From contig CAZTMT010000010.1 of assembly GCA_964615335.1 (NCBI GenBank), positions 1-64,000 of the forward strand: DNA of 64,000 nucleotides. Direction: 5' to 3'. This document shows positions 41,845-50,176 of the stretch, one piece after another. Each line of letters starts with the position of its first letter. Within the stretch, counting starts at the first letter, position 1. The notes beneath the pieces were generated by a model. That model made no database searches. It was not told the origin of the DNA and worked only from the letters and a program-made list of their open reading frames with translations. The stretch is from HR10 sp964615335. GTDB lineage: Bacteria; Acidobacteriota; Blastocatellia; HR10. Made by a program: the position numbers and the translations under genes.

Positions 41845-42783
41845 ATGCCGGAGCGGTTTTTCGTCATCGTCAATCCGGCGGCCGGAGGAGGGCGGTGTGG
41901 GAAGCGGGCCGCGCGCGTGCTCTCGCAGTTGCAGGCGAGCGGTCTTCAGATCGAGGTCTTCTGGACGCAGCGTCCGGGCGAGGCCACCGAGTGCGCGCGC
42001 GCGGCCTATCGCGTCGGGTATCGGTCTTTCTGTGTCGTCGGCGGCGATGGGACGACTTTCGAGGTTCTCAACGGTTTGTTCCCGGAAGCCGAACGCCGTG
42101 GGGAGCGTCCGCGGCTGGCGCTTCTCCCTCTGGGGACGGGAAATTCTTTCCTGCGCGATTTCACCGATGCGGAGGCCTCGCCCTCTGCGGAAGCGCCGGG
42201 GTCCATCCTGCGGCAAGTCCTCGACGCTGTGCATTCCGGACGCGCGCGCCCGTGCGATGTCTTGCGCCTGACGCATCGAGAGGGCGTTTTGTACTTCCTC
42301 AATCTCCTCAGCGTGGGATTTCCGGCCGATGTCGCTGCCGTGACGAACCGGTGGTTCAAGCCGCTGGGCGAGGCGGGATACGTGCTGGGCGTGCTCGCGT
42401 GTCTGATCCGGTTGAGGCGGCGTGCCTTCCCGGTGCGCGCGGAGCCGATGTCTCAGCCGGACGCGCGCCGCTGCCTCTTCCTCACCTTCTCGAACAGTAA
42501 GTTCACGGGCGGGAAGATGCTGATCGCCCCTCATGCCGATCCCTGCGATGGATGGATCGAATACGTCCGATGGGGACCTATTGGGCGGCTCGGCCTGTTG
42601 CGCAACTTGCCCCGGCTCTTTGATGGCTCCCACGTCCGGCATCCGCTCTGCGAGCGGCGCGCGGTTCGGCAGATCGAGTTCTTTCTGAAGGAGCCTGTCC
42701 TCGTTATGGTTGATGGCGAGGTCGCGCGCGTGCACTGCGAACGGCTGGACGTCTTGCCTCAGGCCGTGCACATCATCATTTGA
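41845..42783 (+). CDS. Diacylglycerol/sphingosine kinase family lipid kinase
   Basis: A 312-residue DAGK-catalytic-domain protein of the YegS/BmrU/DgkB group. The nucleotide site is FFVIVNPAAGGGRCGK at the N-terminus, CVVGGDGTTFEVLNGL and LLPLGTGNSFLRDF. The C-terminal beta domain carries DGWIEYVRWG and the end VLVMVDGEVARV, as in DgkB-like enzymes. It phosphorylates a lipid alcohol; diacylglycerol would yield phosphatidic acid, linking it to the neighbouring acyltransferase. It starts 10 bases after the acyl synthetase with GGGGAGGGGGG before the ATG. Confidence 0.88.
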   Translation: MPERFFVIVNPAAGGGRCGKRAARVLSQLQASGLQIEVFWTQRPGEATECARAAYRVGYRSFCVVGGDGTTFEVLNGLFPEAERRGERPRLALLPLGTGNSFLRDFTDAEASPSAEAPGSILRQVLDAVHSGRARPCDVLRLTHREGVLYFLNLLSVGFPADVAAVTNRWFKPLGEAGYVLGVLACLIRLRRRAFPVRAEPMSQPDARRCLFLTFSNSKFTGGKMLIAPHADPCDGWIEYVRWGPIGRLGLLRNLPRLFDGSHVRHPLCERRAVRQIEFFLKEPVLVMVDGEVARVHCERLDVLPQAVHIII

Positions 42784-42803
42784 AGGGGGAGGAGGCCGTG
42801 AGG

Positions 42804-43634
42804 ATGGAACGCCTGAAGACGCTCGCGCGAGAGCTTCCTCACCCAGCAGAAAGTGGCCGCGCGCGCGGTCACCTTCTGCGGACGCTCTACCTGGTGCTGC
42901 GGAGCGCGATCCTCTGGATCGTGAGCATTCTGCATTTCTTCCCCGTCTGCACATTCCTGGTCATCCTGGGGATGTTCATTGACCCGCGTAAGAACGATCG
43001 TCCGCAGCGGTGGTTCTTCCGCAATGTTCTGCGGCTGGCCGGCGTGGGCTTTGAGGTCCGGTATGCGCCGGGATTCGATCCGACGCGCACGAGCATCTTC
43101 GTGTGCAATCATGTCAATATCTTCGATGCCTTCGTCATCTACTCGGCCATTCCGCAGTTTGTGCGCGGACTGGAGCTGGAGACGCATTTCAAGATCCCGG
43201 CCTACGGATGGATGATGAAGCGCTTCGGCAATATCCCTGTGCCCAAGGAGACGAATAATCCGGCGGCGTTTCGTCGTCTCCTCAGGCGAGCCAAGCAGGC
43301 GCTGGACGAGGGGATCAGCCTCATCATCTTCGCCGAAGGCACGCGCACGCGCACCGGACGCGTCGGTCCCTTTCAGCGGGGGGCATTCGTCCTGGCTCAG
43401 TACACGGGCTATCCCATCGTCCCGATGAGTATTGTGGGCTCTTACGAATTCCACCGGACGGGGAGCTGGATGCTTTATCCTTCGAAGATCACCGTCTACA
43501 TTCACGACACGATCGAGACCAAAGGGATGCGCAAAGAGGACATTGACGCGCTGATGCAGCGCGTGCATCGGATCGTGTCCGAGCCGGTCGAGCGCGCCCT
43601 GGGTCTTCGCGTCCACGAACGGGTGAGCGGGTGA
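42804..43634 (+). CDS. 1-acyl-glycerol-3-phosphate acyltransferase (PlsC family)
   Basis: Membrane-associated acyltransferase, 276 residues from ATG 42804 (GTG 42798 also possible; GGGAGGAGG precedes both). An N-terminal hydrophobic stretch (about 30-60) is followed by the catalytic block NHVNIFDAF (HX4D), then RFGNIPVPKE, IIFAEGTRTRTGRV (EGTR motif) and PIVPMSIVGS. All four glycerolipid acyltransferase motifs are present. It is last in the ACP, acyl-activating enzyme, lipid kinase cluster, so it may use acyl-ACP made there. The acceptor need not be lysophosphatidate. Confidence 0.88.
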   Translation: MERLKTLARELPHPAESGRARGHLLRTLYLVLRSAILWIVSILHFFPVCTFLVILGMFIDPRKNDRPQRWFFRNVLRLAGVGFEVRYAPGFDPTRTSIFVCNHVNIFDAFVIYSAIPQFVRGLELETHFKIPAYGWMMKRFGNIPVPKETNNPAAFRRLLRRAKQALDEGISLIIFAEGTRTRTGRVGPFQRGAFVLAQYTGYPIVPMSIVGSYEFHRTGSWMLYPSKITVYIHDTIETKGMRKEDIDALMQRVHRIVSEPVERALGLRVHERVSG

Positions 43635-43681
43635 GCACCGTCTCTTGCCCGAGAAGATGAACGGTCGGTAAACTATGCCCT

Positions 43682-43713
43682 CCTCGCGACGACTCCTTCG
43701 GGGTGTCGCGAGG
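43682..43713 (+). terminator. GC-rich hairpin after the lipid cluster
   Basis: A perfect 9-bp stem pairs cctcgcgac (43682-43690) with gtcgcgagg (43705-43713). No T tract follows. A possible promoter (TTGCCC 43645-43650, 18 bp, TAAACT 43669-43674) lies directly before it, so the hairpin could instead be at the 5' end of the next transcript. Confidence 0.35.
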
Positions 43714-43818
43714 ATCTGGCGAAGCATGGGCTGATGAGAGCGAAACGGAATCAAATGGGATTCGCCCTCGGGTGGGCGATCGCTGGCGGGGAGGATCTCC
43801 ACAGAGGAGGGGAATGCC

Positions 43819-44430
43819 ATGAAGATACCGCTTTCGACTCTCGACGTCATATGTTCTTTGAAAGAGATCGCGGCCGAAGCGATCCGTTCGAACGCATTCT
43901 TTTCGACCTTCGTTCCAGGGGGAGGCGCGCCCCTGCTGAGTGCCGCGTTCTTCTCCTGGTTTCGTCGGCGGCGACAGCAGGGAACATCAGCCGCTGAGAT
44001 GCGCTCTTTTGATGGAGGTCCTGTGATCGAGGAGCCAGAACGCATCGCCTTGCGCGAGAAGCATCAGGTTCGACCCCTCACGGAAGAAGAGGAGGGAACG
44101 GGGATTGATCAGCTCCCGGAGGGGGTCTATGGGTTCACCTGCGCTGTCGGACAATGGGATGCCCCGCTCTTTCGGCGACGGATCTTCTTGAGCTATGAGA
44201 TGCACAAGCTGCCGGACGGATCACCGGTGCTCGTGGGATATGTCTCGCCTCAGGAGGCGGAGCGCCTGAACCGAGCCGAAGAGGGGGTGACGATCCGCCT
44301 CTTCCCCGATCGGCAGGGAGAGGCGACGGAGCTGATCAGCATTCCCCTGGAGCGCGTGCGCCGACATCGGCAGCATTCGGAGAGGACAGGGCAAGGCCTG
44401 GAGCTGGAACTGGAACCCTGGAGAGGATGA
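43819..44430 (+). CDS. Hypothetical protein
   Basis: A 203-residue protein with GGAGGGG just before ATG 43819. Residues 1-55 contain a moderately hydrophobic stretch (NAFFSTFVPGGGAPLLSAAFFSWFRRRR), perhaps a weak membrane-binding segment. The remaining 145 residues are hydrophilic and mixed alpha/beta, with GVYGFTCAVGQWDAPLFRRR, FLSYEMHKLPDGSPVLVGYVS and a Glu-rich end. No family is recognised. Its stop overlaps a possible upstream start of the DoxX gene (ATGA), so the two may be co-transcribed. Confidence 0.75.
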   Translation: MKIPLSTLDVICSLKEIAAEAIRSNAFFSTFVPGGGAPLLSAAFFSWFRRRRQQGTSAAEMRSFDGGPVIEEPERIALREKHQVRPLTEEEEGTGIDQLPEGVYGFTCAVGQWDAPLFRRRIFLSYEMHKLPDGSPVLVGYVSPQEAERLNRAEEGVTIRLFPDRQGEATELISIPLERVRRHRQHSERTGQGLELELEPWRG

Positions 44431-44501
44431 CTCCGCGCGGGAGCGAGGTGGGACGGTTCGAGAGCCTGATCCTCAAAGCCCGCGCGATCGAAAGGAGAAC
44501 G

Positions 44502-44921
44502 ATGGCAGTGTCCTCTGGAAGCGATCTCGGACTTCTTCTGGTTCGCGTTCTGGCCGGAGGCATGCTGGCGATGCTTCACGGGTGGGGGAAGGTGCAGTCG
44601 GCTTATGCTCTGCTTGTGCATGAGCAGGAATGGCGGTTCGTGCAGACGGTCGCCAGCTTGGGCTTCCCTTTCCCTTTGTTTTTCGCGCTGGCAGCCGCCG
44701 TGGCGGAATTTTTCGGAGGCCTCTTGCGGGCCGCCGGATTTCTGACCCGCATGGCGGCGGGTCTCATCGCGATCACCATGCTCGTGGCCGTTTCTCGGCA
44801 TCTGACGACGGATTGGCGGTTCGAGCTGGCGATGCTGTATCTGGTCATCGCGCTGCTTTTTTTGCTCGGGGGGCCGGGCCGATGGGCTTTGGACACTCAT
44901 GTGCGGCTTCGCCGCCGATGA
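44502..44921 (+). CDS. DoxX-family membrane protein
   Basis: A 139-residue inner-membrane protein with four hydrophobic helices. The DoxX pattern is seen in GLLLVRVLAGGMLAMLHGWGKV, ASLGFPFPLFFALAAAVAEFFGGLLRAAG and the RMAAGLIAITMLVA helix. ATG 44502 is preferred because AAGGAG precedes it; an ATG at 44427 overlapping the previous stop would add 25 hydrophilic residues. DoxX proteins are linked to thiol and sulfur redox balance or terminal oxidases in some organisms, but the role here cannot be read from sequence. Confidence 0.85.
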   Translation: MAVSSGSDLGLLLVRVLAGGMLAMLHGWGKVQSAYALLVHEQEWRFVQTVASLGFPFPLFFALAAAVAEFFGGLLRAAGFLTRMAAGLIAITMLVAVSRHLTTDWRFELAMLYLVIALLFLLGGPGRWALDTHVRLRRR

Positions 44922-45029
44922 GTGTGATGGCGCGCCGTCCCGAGAGTGGGCGGGGCAGGGAGGATTCGGTCGGCTCCGCCTCCGGAGAGACGGCGGCGCG
45001 TTTTTCATCTTCGGAACGGAGGTGAGACG

Positions 45030-46145
45030 ATGCGACGCGAATCCCGCGCGATGCGCCTTCTGATCCTCGCCATTGGAATATTTCTCCTCGGACAGCGACC
45101 GCCGATTTCCCCTCCGGGATTTTCAGAGACGCAATCATCGGTTCGAGTTGAAGAGATCGAGCCACTCATCCGAGCCGAGATGGAGCGACAGAAAATCCCG
45201 GGCCTTTCGGTCGCTCTCGTTGTGGGGGATCATGTGCGATGGGCTAAAGGGTTCGGTTATGCGGACCTGGAGAATTCCGTTCCGGCGACCGAGCAGACCG
45301 TGTATCGGCTGGCCTCCATCTCGAAGACGATCACGGCGGTGGCCGCCATGCAGTTGGCCGAGCGCGGGAAGCTCGATCTGGACGCGCCCATTCAGCGCTA
45401 TTGCCCGGCCTTTCCGGAGAAGCCCTGGCCGATCACGGCGCGCCATTTGCTGGCGCATCTGAGCGGGATTCGCCATTACAAGCGGCCGGAGGAGATCACC
45501 AGCACGCGCCACTACAGGCGTCTTGTGGATACGCTGGAGATCTTCAAGGACGATCCCCTGGAGCATGAACCCGGGGCGCGTTTCACTTACACAACCTACG
45601 GCTACAACGTTCTGGGCTGCGTGATCGAGGGCGCTTCGGGGATGAGCTACCTGGATTATGTGCGAGAGAATATCTTCCGCCCGGCGGGCATGGAGCGAAT
45701 TCGAGATGACAACGTCTTCGCGATCATTCCCCATCGGGCGCAGGGGTATCGGCGGACGCCCGACGGGGAGTTGCAGAATTCGGCGTTGGCCGATACGAGC
45801 AATAAGATCCCGGGGGGCGGGCTCTGTTCGACCGTTGTGGATCTGGCGAAGTTCGCCATCGCCTTGCGCCGGGGGGTGCTCGTGCGCAAGGAGACACTCG
45901 AGCAGATGTGGACGCGCCAGAAGACGCGCGATGGGCAGGAGATCAGTTACGGCTTGGGATGGAACCTGTCTCAGTATCGCGGTCAGCGGGAGGTCTTTCA
46001 CACCGGAGGACAGCCGCGCGTGAGCACGCTGCTCTATATGCGACCGGATCAGGGGATCGCCGTCGTCCTCATGTCCAATCTCGAAGGCGCGCGGTTGATC
46101 GAGCTGGCGCGGCAGATCGCCGATCGGCTCGTGGAGGGACGGTGA
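45030..46145 (+). CDS. LACTB-like serine hydrolase (S12/class C beta-lactamase fold)
   Basis: A 371-residue exported hydrolase; GGAGGTGA precedes ATG 45030 and residues about 8-22 form a signal sequence. The catalytic S-x-x-K is in YRLASISKTI. The second motif reads FTYTTYGYNVLG rather than the YSN of class C enzymes, and the third is FHTGGQP. The overall string of motifs (HLLAHLSGIRHY; FKDDPLEHEPGARF; GASGMSYLDYVRENIF; PGGGLCSTVVDLAKF) closely recalls animal mitochondrial LACTB as I remember it. LACTB is a peptidase-like filament protein, so peptide hydrolysis is more likely than antibiotic resistance. The stop overlaps the next ATG. Confidence 0.85.
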   Translation: MRRESRAMRLLILAIGIFLLGQRPPISPPGFSETQSSVRVEEIEPLIRAEMERQKIPGLSVALVVGDHVRWAKGFGYADLENSVPATEQTVYRLASISKTITAVAAMQLAERGKLDLDAPIQRYCPAFPEKPWPITARHLLAHLSGIRHYKRPEEITSTRHYRRLVDTLEIFKDDPLEHEPGARFTYTTYGYNVLGCVIEGASGMSYLDYVRENIFRPAGMERIRDDNVFAIIPHRAQGYRRTPDGELQNSALADTSNKIPGGGLCSTVVDLAKFAIALRRGVLVRKETLEQMWTRQKTRDGQEISYGLGWNLSQYRGQREVFHTGGQPRVSTLLYMRPDQGIAVVLMSNLEGARLIELARQIADRLVEGR

Positions 46146-46933
46146 TGCGCGTCGCCTTTTATCAATTTGCCCCCGAGCTGGGCGCGCCCGAGCGGAATCG
46201 CGCGCGAATTCTCGCTGCTCTGGAGGACGTGTCGGCCGATGTGATCGTGCTGCCGGAGCTGGCGACAACCGGATACCTTTTCGCAAGTCCCGAAGAGATG
46301 AAAGCCTGGGCCGAGCCCGTTCCGGGTCCGACCACCGAATGCCTGCGCCAGTACGCGCGACAGCGGAGCTGTCACATCGTGCTCGGAATCGCCGAGCGGG
46401 TCGGGGGAGACGTCTCCAACAGCGCGGTTCTCATCGGTCCGGAAGGGATCGTCGGGACCTACCGCAAGATGCACCTCTTTGATGAGGAGAAGCAGTGCTT
46501 TAAGCCCGGAGATCTGGGCTTTCCCGTCTTCGAGGTGGCGGGGGTGAGAATCGGCCTGCTTGTCTGCTTCGATCACTTCTTCCCCGAGGCGGCTCGTTCC
46601 CTGGCTTTGCAGGGAGCGCAGATCATCTGCCATCCCGCCAATCTCATCCTGCCGGGGCTCGGACAGCTCACGACGCGCGTTCGCGCGCTGGAGAATCGCG
46701 TCTTCTGGATCCTGGCCAATCGCATCGGCACGGAGGAGCGGGGCTCCCGAAGCCTGACGTTCACAGGGCGAAGCCAGATCGTCGCTCCCGATGGGGAGGT
46801 TCTCCTTGAGGCTTCGCCGCATGAGGAGAGGATCGGAGTTGTGGAGATTGATCCGGCGCGCGCCGACGATAAGCGCGTCACAGCGCTCAATGACCTCTTC
46901 GCGGATCGGCGTCCCGCATGGTATCGTCTGTGA
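46145..46933 (+). CDS. Nitrilase-superfamily carbon-nitrogen hydrolase
   Basis: A 262-residue amidase-type hydrolase. The catalytic triad is visible: Glu in VLPELATTGYLF, Lys in TYRKMHLFDEE, Cys in GLLVCFDHFFPEAARSLALQGA. The protein is close to the omega-amidase/N-carbamoyl-putrescine amidase size class and has no extra glutamine amidotransferase or NAD-synthetase domain. ATG 46145 is the last base of the preceding TGA (TGATG), so it is translationally coupled to the LACTB-like gene. A peptide or amide degradation role for the pair is an inference. Confidence 0.88.
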   Translation: MRVAFYQFAPELGAPERNRARILAALEDVSADVIVLPELATTGYLFASPEEMKAWAEPVPGPTTECLRQYARQRSCHIVLGIAERVGGDVSNSAVLIGPEGIVGTYRKMHLFDEEKQCFKPGDLGFPVFEVAGVRIGLLVCFDHFFPEAARSLALQGAQIICHPANLILPGLGQLTTRVRALENRVFWILANRIGTEERGSRSLTFTGRSQIVAPDGEVLLEASPHEERIGVVEIDPARADDKRVTALNDLFADRRPAWYRL

Positions 46934-46965
46934 GCTGCTCCGAAGTCTCGCGACACCGGGAGGCT

Positions 46966-46993
46966 TTGCCCGCATGTCCGAAGGTCCTTATAA
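46966..46993 (+). promoter_or_regulatory. Promoter of bshC
   Basis: TTGCCC at 46966-46971, a 16-bp spacer and a perfect TATAAT at 46988-46993. The bshC ATG is at 47033. Confidence 0.6.
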
Positions 46994-47032
46994 TGCATTC
47001 GGGGCGATGAAGCGCGCGCGAGCGAGAGCGGG

Positions 47033-48697
47033 ATGGTGAGGACGGACATCCGGTGGGTCGAGCTTTCGTTTCGGGAGATCCCGAATCTTCCTCCCCTCTT
47101 TCTGGACTTCCTCCTGGCGTTCGAGCGTGTCGCGGAGTTCTACGGCGGAGGTTCTCTTCTGCTTCCCCTGACCGAAGAGGCCCTGGAGCCGTTGGCCGCG
47201 CGCGCCCGTCAGGTGGCGGCGCGACATCCGGCGCGCGAGGAGCTGTGTGCGATCTTGCAGGAGCAGAACGCGCGCTGGGGAGCGGGCGAAGCGACTCGCG
47301 AGGCGATCCGGGAGCTGGCCGACTCGGAAACGGTCGCTGTCGTCACGGGGCAGCAGCCGGGGCTCTTCACGGGACCGCTGTTCACGCTCTACAAGGCCTG
47401 GACGGCCGTGAGCGTATGCCGCTCTTTGCGCGCTCACGGTGTGCGTGCTGTTCCGATCTTTTGGATCCACAGCGAGGATCACGATCTGTCCGAAGCGACG
47501 AGCTGCAGCCTCCTCGGACGCGACGGAGAATGGGTCGCCGTGCACTACGCCGTCACGTCGGAAGAAGAAGGGAAGCCGGTGGGCGAGATCCCGCTCGATG
47601 AGCGGATCGGCCCGGCTCTTGAAAGGCTCCTTCGCGCATTGCCCGATTCCGAATTTCTGCCCGGGATCGAAGCGCTTTTGAAGGCGACCTACGGGGAGGG
47701 GGGATCCCTGAGCGAGGGCTTCGCGCGCTTGATGGCGCGTCTGAGCGCCGAGAGTGGGCTCATTCTCCTGGATCCTTCGGAGGAGCGCTTCAAGCGGAAA
47801 GTGGTGCCTCTTTGGGAGCGGGTCATTCGGGAATGGCCCGCTTTGGCCCAGGCGCTGCGCGCGCACAGCGAGCGCCTGCAGGCGCGGGGGTATCGCCCAC
47901 AGATCCATCCGGAGCGCGGAAGCGCGTTCCTTTTCGTTCACGAAGGGGGACGTCGTCAGGCTCTCGTATGGGAGGCGGAGCGCTTCGCCCTTCGCGATCG
48001 CACGAAGGCTTTCGACGCGGAGGGCCTTGTGCGTGAGATCGCCGAGCATCCGGCGCGCTTCAGCCCCAATGTCGCGCTGCGCCCTCTGGTGCAAGACGCT
48101 CTCCTGCCCACACTGGCTTATGTCGGAGGGCCGAGCGAGATCGCCTACTTCGCGCAGCTCGGACCCCTGTATGCGGCGCTCGATCTGCCGGAGCCGCTGC
48201 TCATCCCGCGCTTCTCGCTGACGCTGGTCGAGCCGCGCTGGGCCCGGCTCCTGGAGAAATACGGTCTCGCTCTGGGCGATCTCCTGGCGGGGGCGGAGGC
48301 CGCGCATCAGCGCGTCCTCGAAAGAATGTCCGATGCGGATCACAACCTTCTGTTTGAGCAGGCTCATCACGCGGTCCGTGGAGCGATGCAAAACCTGCGT
48401 CCTTTGCTGCGCCAGACCGATCCGACGCTCGAACGGTCCCTGGAGCGTGCGGAGCAGAAGATCCACCATCAGATCGAGCGGCTGCGCCAGCAGTACCTGC
48501 ACGCCCGCGCCCGACAGGACGAGGTCCTCTCCCGGCAGATGCGACGTCTGGCGCTGGCGCTCGCTCCACAGGGGAGCTTGCAGGAACGCGCGATGAACAT
48601 CTTCTACTTCCTGGCGCGGTATGGAGAGGAACTCCTTTCTCGCCTGTGTGAGCCGAGGGGATTCACAAACGGCGCTCACCTTGTCGTCTATCTGTGA
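47033..48697 (+). CDS. bshC: Bacillithiol biosynthesis cysteine-adding enzyme BshC
   Basis: Adds cysteine to glucosaminyl-malate, the last step of bacillithiol synthesis, in the cytosol. The 554-residue length is normal. Signatures are VAVVTGQQPGLFTGPLFTLY, IFWIHSEDHDLSEA, LLPTLAYVGGPSEIAYFAQL and a C-terminal coiled coil (EQKIHHQIERLRQQYLHAR), ending NIFYFLARYGEEL. bshA and bshB are not in the window, which is common because bsh genes are scattered. Its presence suggests the organism uses bacillithiol as a low-molecular-weight thiol. It heads a plus-strand run into the JAMM and cda genes. Confidence 0.93.
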   Translation: MVRTDIRWVELSFREIPNLPPLFLDFLLAFERVAEFYGGGSLLLPLTEEALEPLAARARQVAARHPAREELCAILQEQNARWGAGEATREAIRELADSETVAVVTGQQPGLFTGPLFTLYKAWTAVSVCRSLRAHGVRAVPIFWIHSEDHDLSEATSCSLLGRDGEWVAVHYAVTSEEEGKPVGEIPLDERIGPALERLLRALPDSEFLPGIEALLKATYGEGGSLSEGFARLMARLSAESGLILLDPSEERFKRKVVPLWERVIREWPALAQALRAHSERLQARGYRPQIHPERGSAFLFVHEGGRRQALVWEAERFALRDRTKAFDAEGLVREIAEHPARFSPNVALRPLVQDALLPTLAYVGGPSEIAYFAQLGPLYAALDLPEPLLIPRFSLTLVEPRWARLLEKYGLALGDLLAGAEAAHQRVLERMSDADHNLLFEQAHHAVRGAMQNLRPLLRQTDPTLERSLERAEQKIHHQIERLRQQYLHARARQDEVLSRQMRRLALALAPQGSLQERAMNIFYFLARYGEELLSRLCEPRGFTNGAHLVVYL

Positions 48698-48775
48698 GGC
48701 GCCGCAGAGCTGGGGAGGACGTCGGCGGGACCTCAGGGGAGGGGGGCATCGGGGAGACCACGGGGGAGCGGCGAC

Positions 48776-49198
48776 ATGGATCGGGTGAAGGCGCGCCTGC
48801 GCATGAAGCGGGCTATTGGTGAGGCTCTGGAACAAGAGGCGCGCGCGGCGGCTCCGCGTGAATGTTGCGGTTTTCTGGCCGGGCGCGGCGATCTGATCTC
48901 CGCGATCTATCCTCTGCGTAATGTGGCCGCGCGACCCACGGTCGAGTATTTCGCCGACGTGCGCGACGTGCTCGATGCCTTTCGCACCATGCGCGCTCGG
49001 GGGGAAGAATTGCTCGGCATTTATCACTCGCATCCGACCGGAGCGGCCTACCCCTCCGCGACAGACATCGAGCGGGCTTACTATCCGGAGGCCGCTTATT
49101 TTATAATTTCGTTCCAGCCCGTGCGAGACCTTCGCGCCTACCGGATCATCTCCGGAGAGGTCGAGGCGATCGCCATCGAGATCGTCGAGGAGGGGTAA
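48776..49198 (+). CDS. JAMM/MPN+ metalloprotease (Mov34/M67 family)
   Basis: A 140-residue stand-alone JAMM-domain protein. The zinc site is complete: Glu in APRECCGFLAG, then HSHPTGAAYPSATD (HxHPxxxxxPSxxD). Bacterial members often cleave small ubiquitin-like sulfur carriers such as ThiS/MoaD/CysO relatives, or act with E1-like enzymes. No such partner is in the window, so the substrate is unknown. GGGAG precedes ATG 48776; ATG 48803 is an alternative. Confidence 0.88.
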   Translation: MDRVKARLRMKRAIGEALEQEARAAAPRECCGFLAGRGDLISAIYPLRNVAARPTVEYFADVRDVLDAFRTMRARGEELLGIYHSHPTGAAYPSATDIERAYYPEAAYFIISFQPVRDLRAYRIISGEVEAIAIEIVEEG

Positions 49199-49320
49199 TC
49201 GGCACCCCGCGCGATGGGAGAGATCGCAGAGGGGGCGCGTGGAGTTCTCCTCCCTTCCTGGGCTATCCGCCCCTCTGGAAGTGACTTCTCGAGCACGAGG
49301 CACAAGGCGTGGGAGCGGAG

Positions 49321-50145
49321 ATGAAAGCCTTTTGGGAGGCCATCGCGCATATCACGGGGCGCGAGCTTCTGGATATTGCGCTGGTGGCGCTGCTTCTTTA
49401 CGGCATCTTGAAGCTCCTCAGAGACACGCGCGCCATCCAGATGGCGTATGGGCTCCTGGCGCTCGGCCTTCTCTACTTCCTGGCCCAGTGGATCGGACTG
49501 CACACGGTGGAGTTTGTGCTCCGAAATGCGGCGCTCTATATCGGCATCGCCGTCATCGTCATCTTCCAGAACGAGATCCGTTCTGCGCTCGTTCAATTCG
49601 GGCGGTACTTGCCGCGCCCGTTTGGAGAGCGGAGGCTTCGCCGAAGCGAGTATGAGCAGCTCTTCGAGGAGGTCATTCTGGCCGTCACGACGCTGGCGGC
49701 CGAGCGTATGGGGGCGTTGATCGTATTCGAACGAAACGTGGGATTGCAGGGCGTCATCGAGACAGGCGTGCGTCTGGATGCGCGCGTCTCCTATGATCTT
49801 CTGGTCTCGATCTTCAATCCGCGGGCTCCCCTGCACGATGGGGCGGTTATCATTCGGGGGGATCGCGTGGTGGCCGCCAGTTGTTTCCTCCCGCTCACGC
49901 TGAATCCGCAACTGTCGAAGGAGTTGGGGACGCGCCATCGCGCGGCCATTGGCATCACCGAAGACACGGATGCGGTCGCGATTGTCGTCTCCGAGGAGAC
50001 GGGGATCATCTCGTTTGTCGCCGAGGGACAGATCTCTCGTCATCTGGATGCGACGCGACTCCGCCATTTTCTCCGCGCGTCCTTCGGAGAGCCCCGGCGT
50101 CTCCGCCCTCTGGGGGATCTCGGGGTGAGATCCGGCAGCGGATGA
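49321..50145 (+). CDS. cdaA: Diadenylate cyclase CdaA
   Basis: Makes cyclic di-AMP from two ATP at the inner membrane. The protein has 274 residues from ATG 49321 (preceded by GGGAGCGGAG). Three hydrophobic helices occupy about residues 15-75 (LLDIALVALLLYGILKLL onward). The DAC domain has the catalytic DGA in APLHDGAVIIRGDRV and the RHR in KELGTRHRAAIGITEDTDA. The order cdaA-cdaR-glmM is the same as in Firmicutes, where CdaR and GlmM bind and restrain CdaA. No c-di-AMP phosphodiesterase is seen nearby. Confidence 0.95.
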   Translation: MKAFWEAIAHITGRELLDIALVALLLYGILKLLRDTRAIQMAYGLLALGLLYFLAQWIGLHTVEFVLRNAALYIGIAVIVIFQNEIRSALVQFGRYLPRPFGERRLRRSEYEQLFEEVILAVTTLAAERMGALIVFERNVGLQGVIETGVRLDARVSYDLLVSIFNPRAPLHDGAVIIRGDRVVAASCFLPLTLNPQLSKELGTRHRAAIGITEDTDAVAIVVSEETGIISFVAEGQISRHLDATRLRHFLRASFGEPRRLRPLGDLGVRSGSG

Positions 50146-50176
50146 GAGAGCCTTCGAGGGGGATCTGAGAGAGCCG

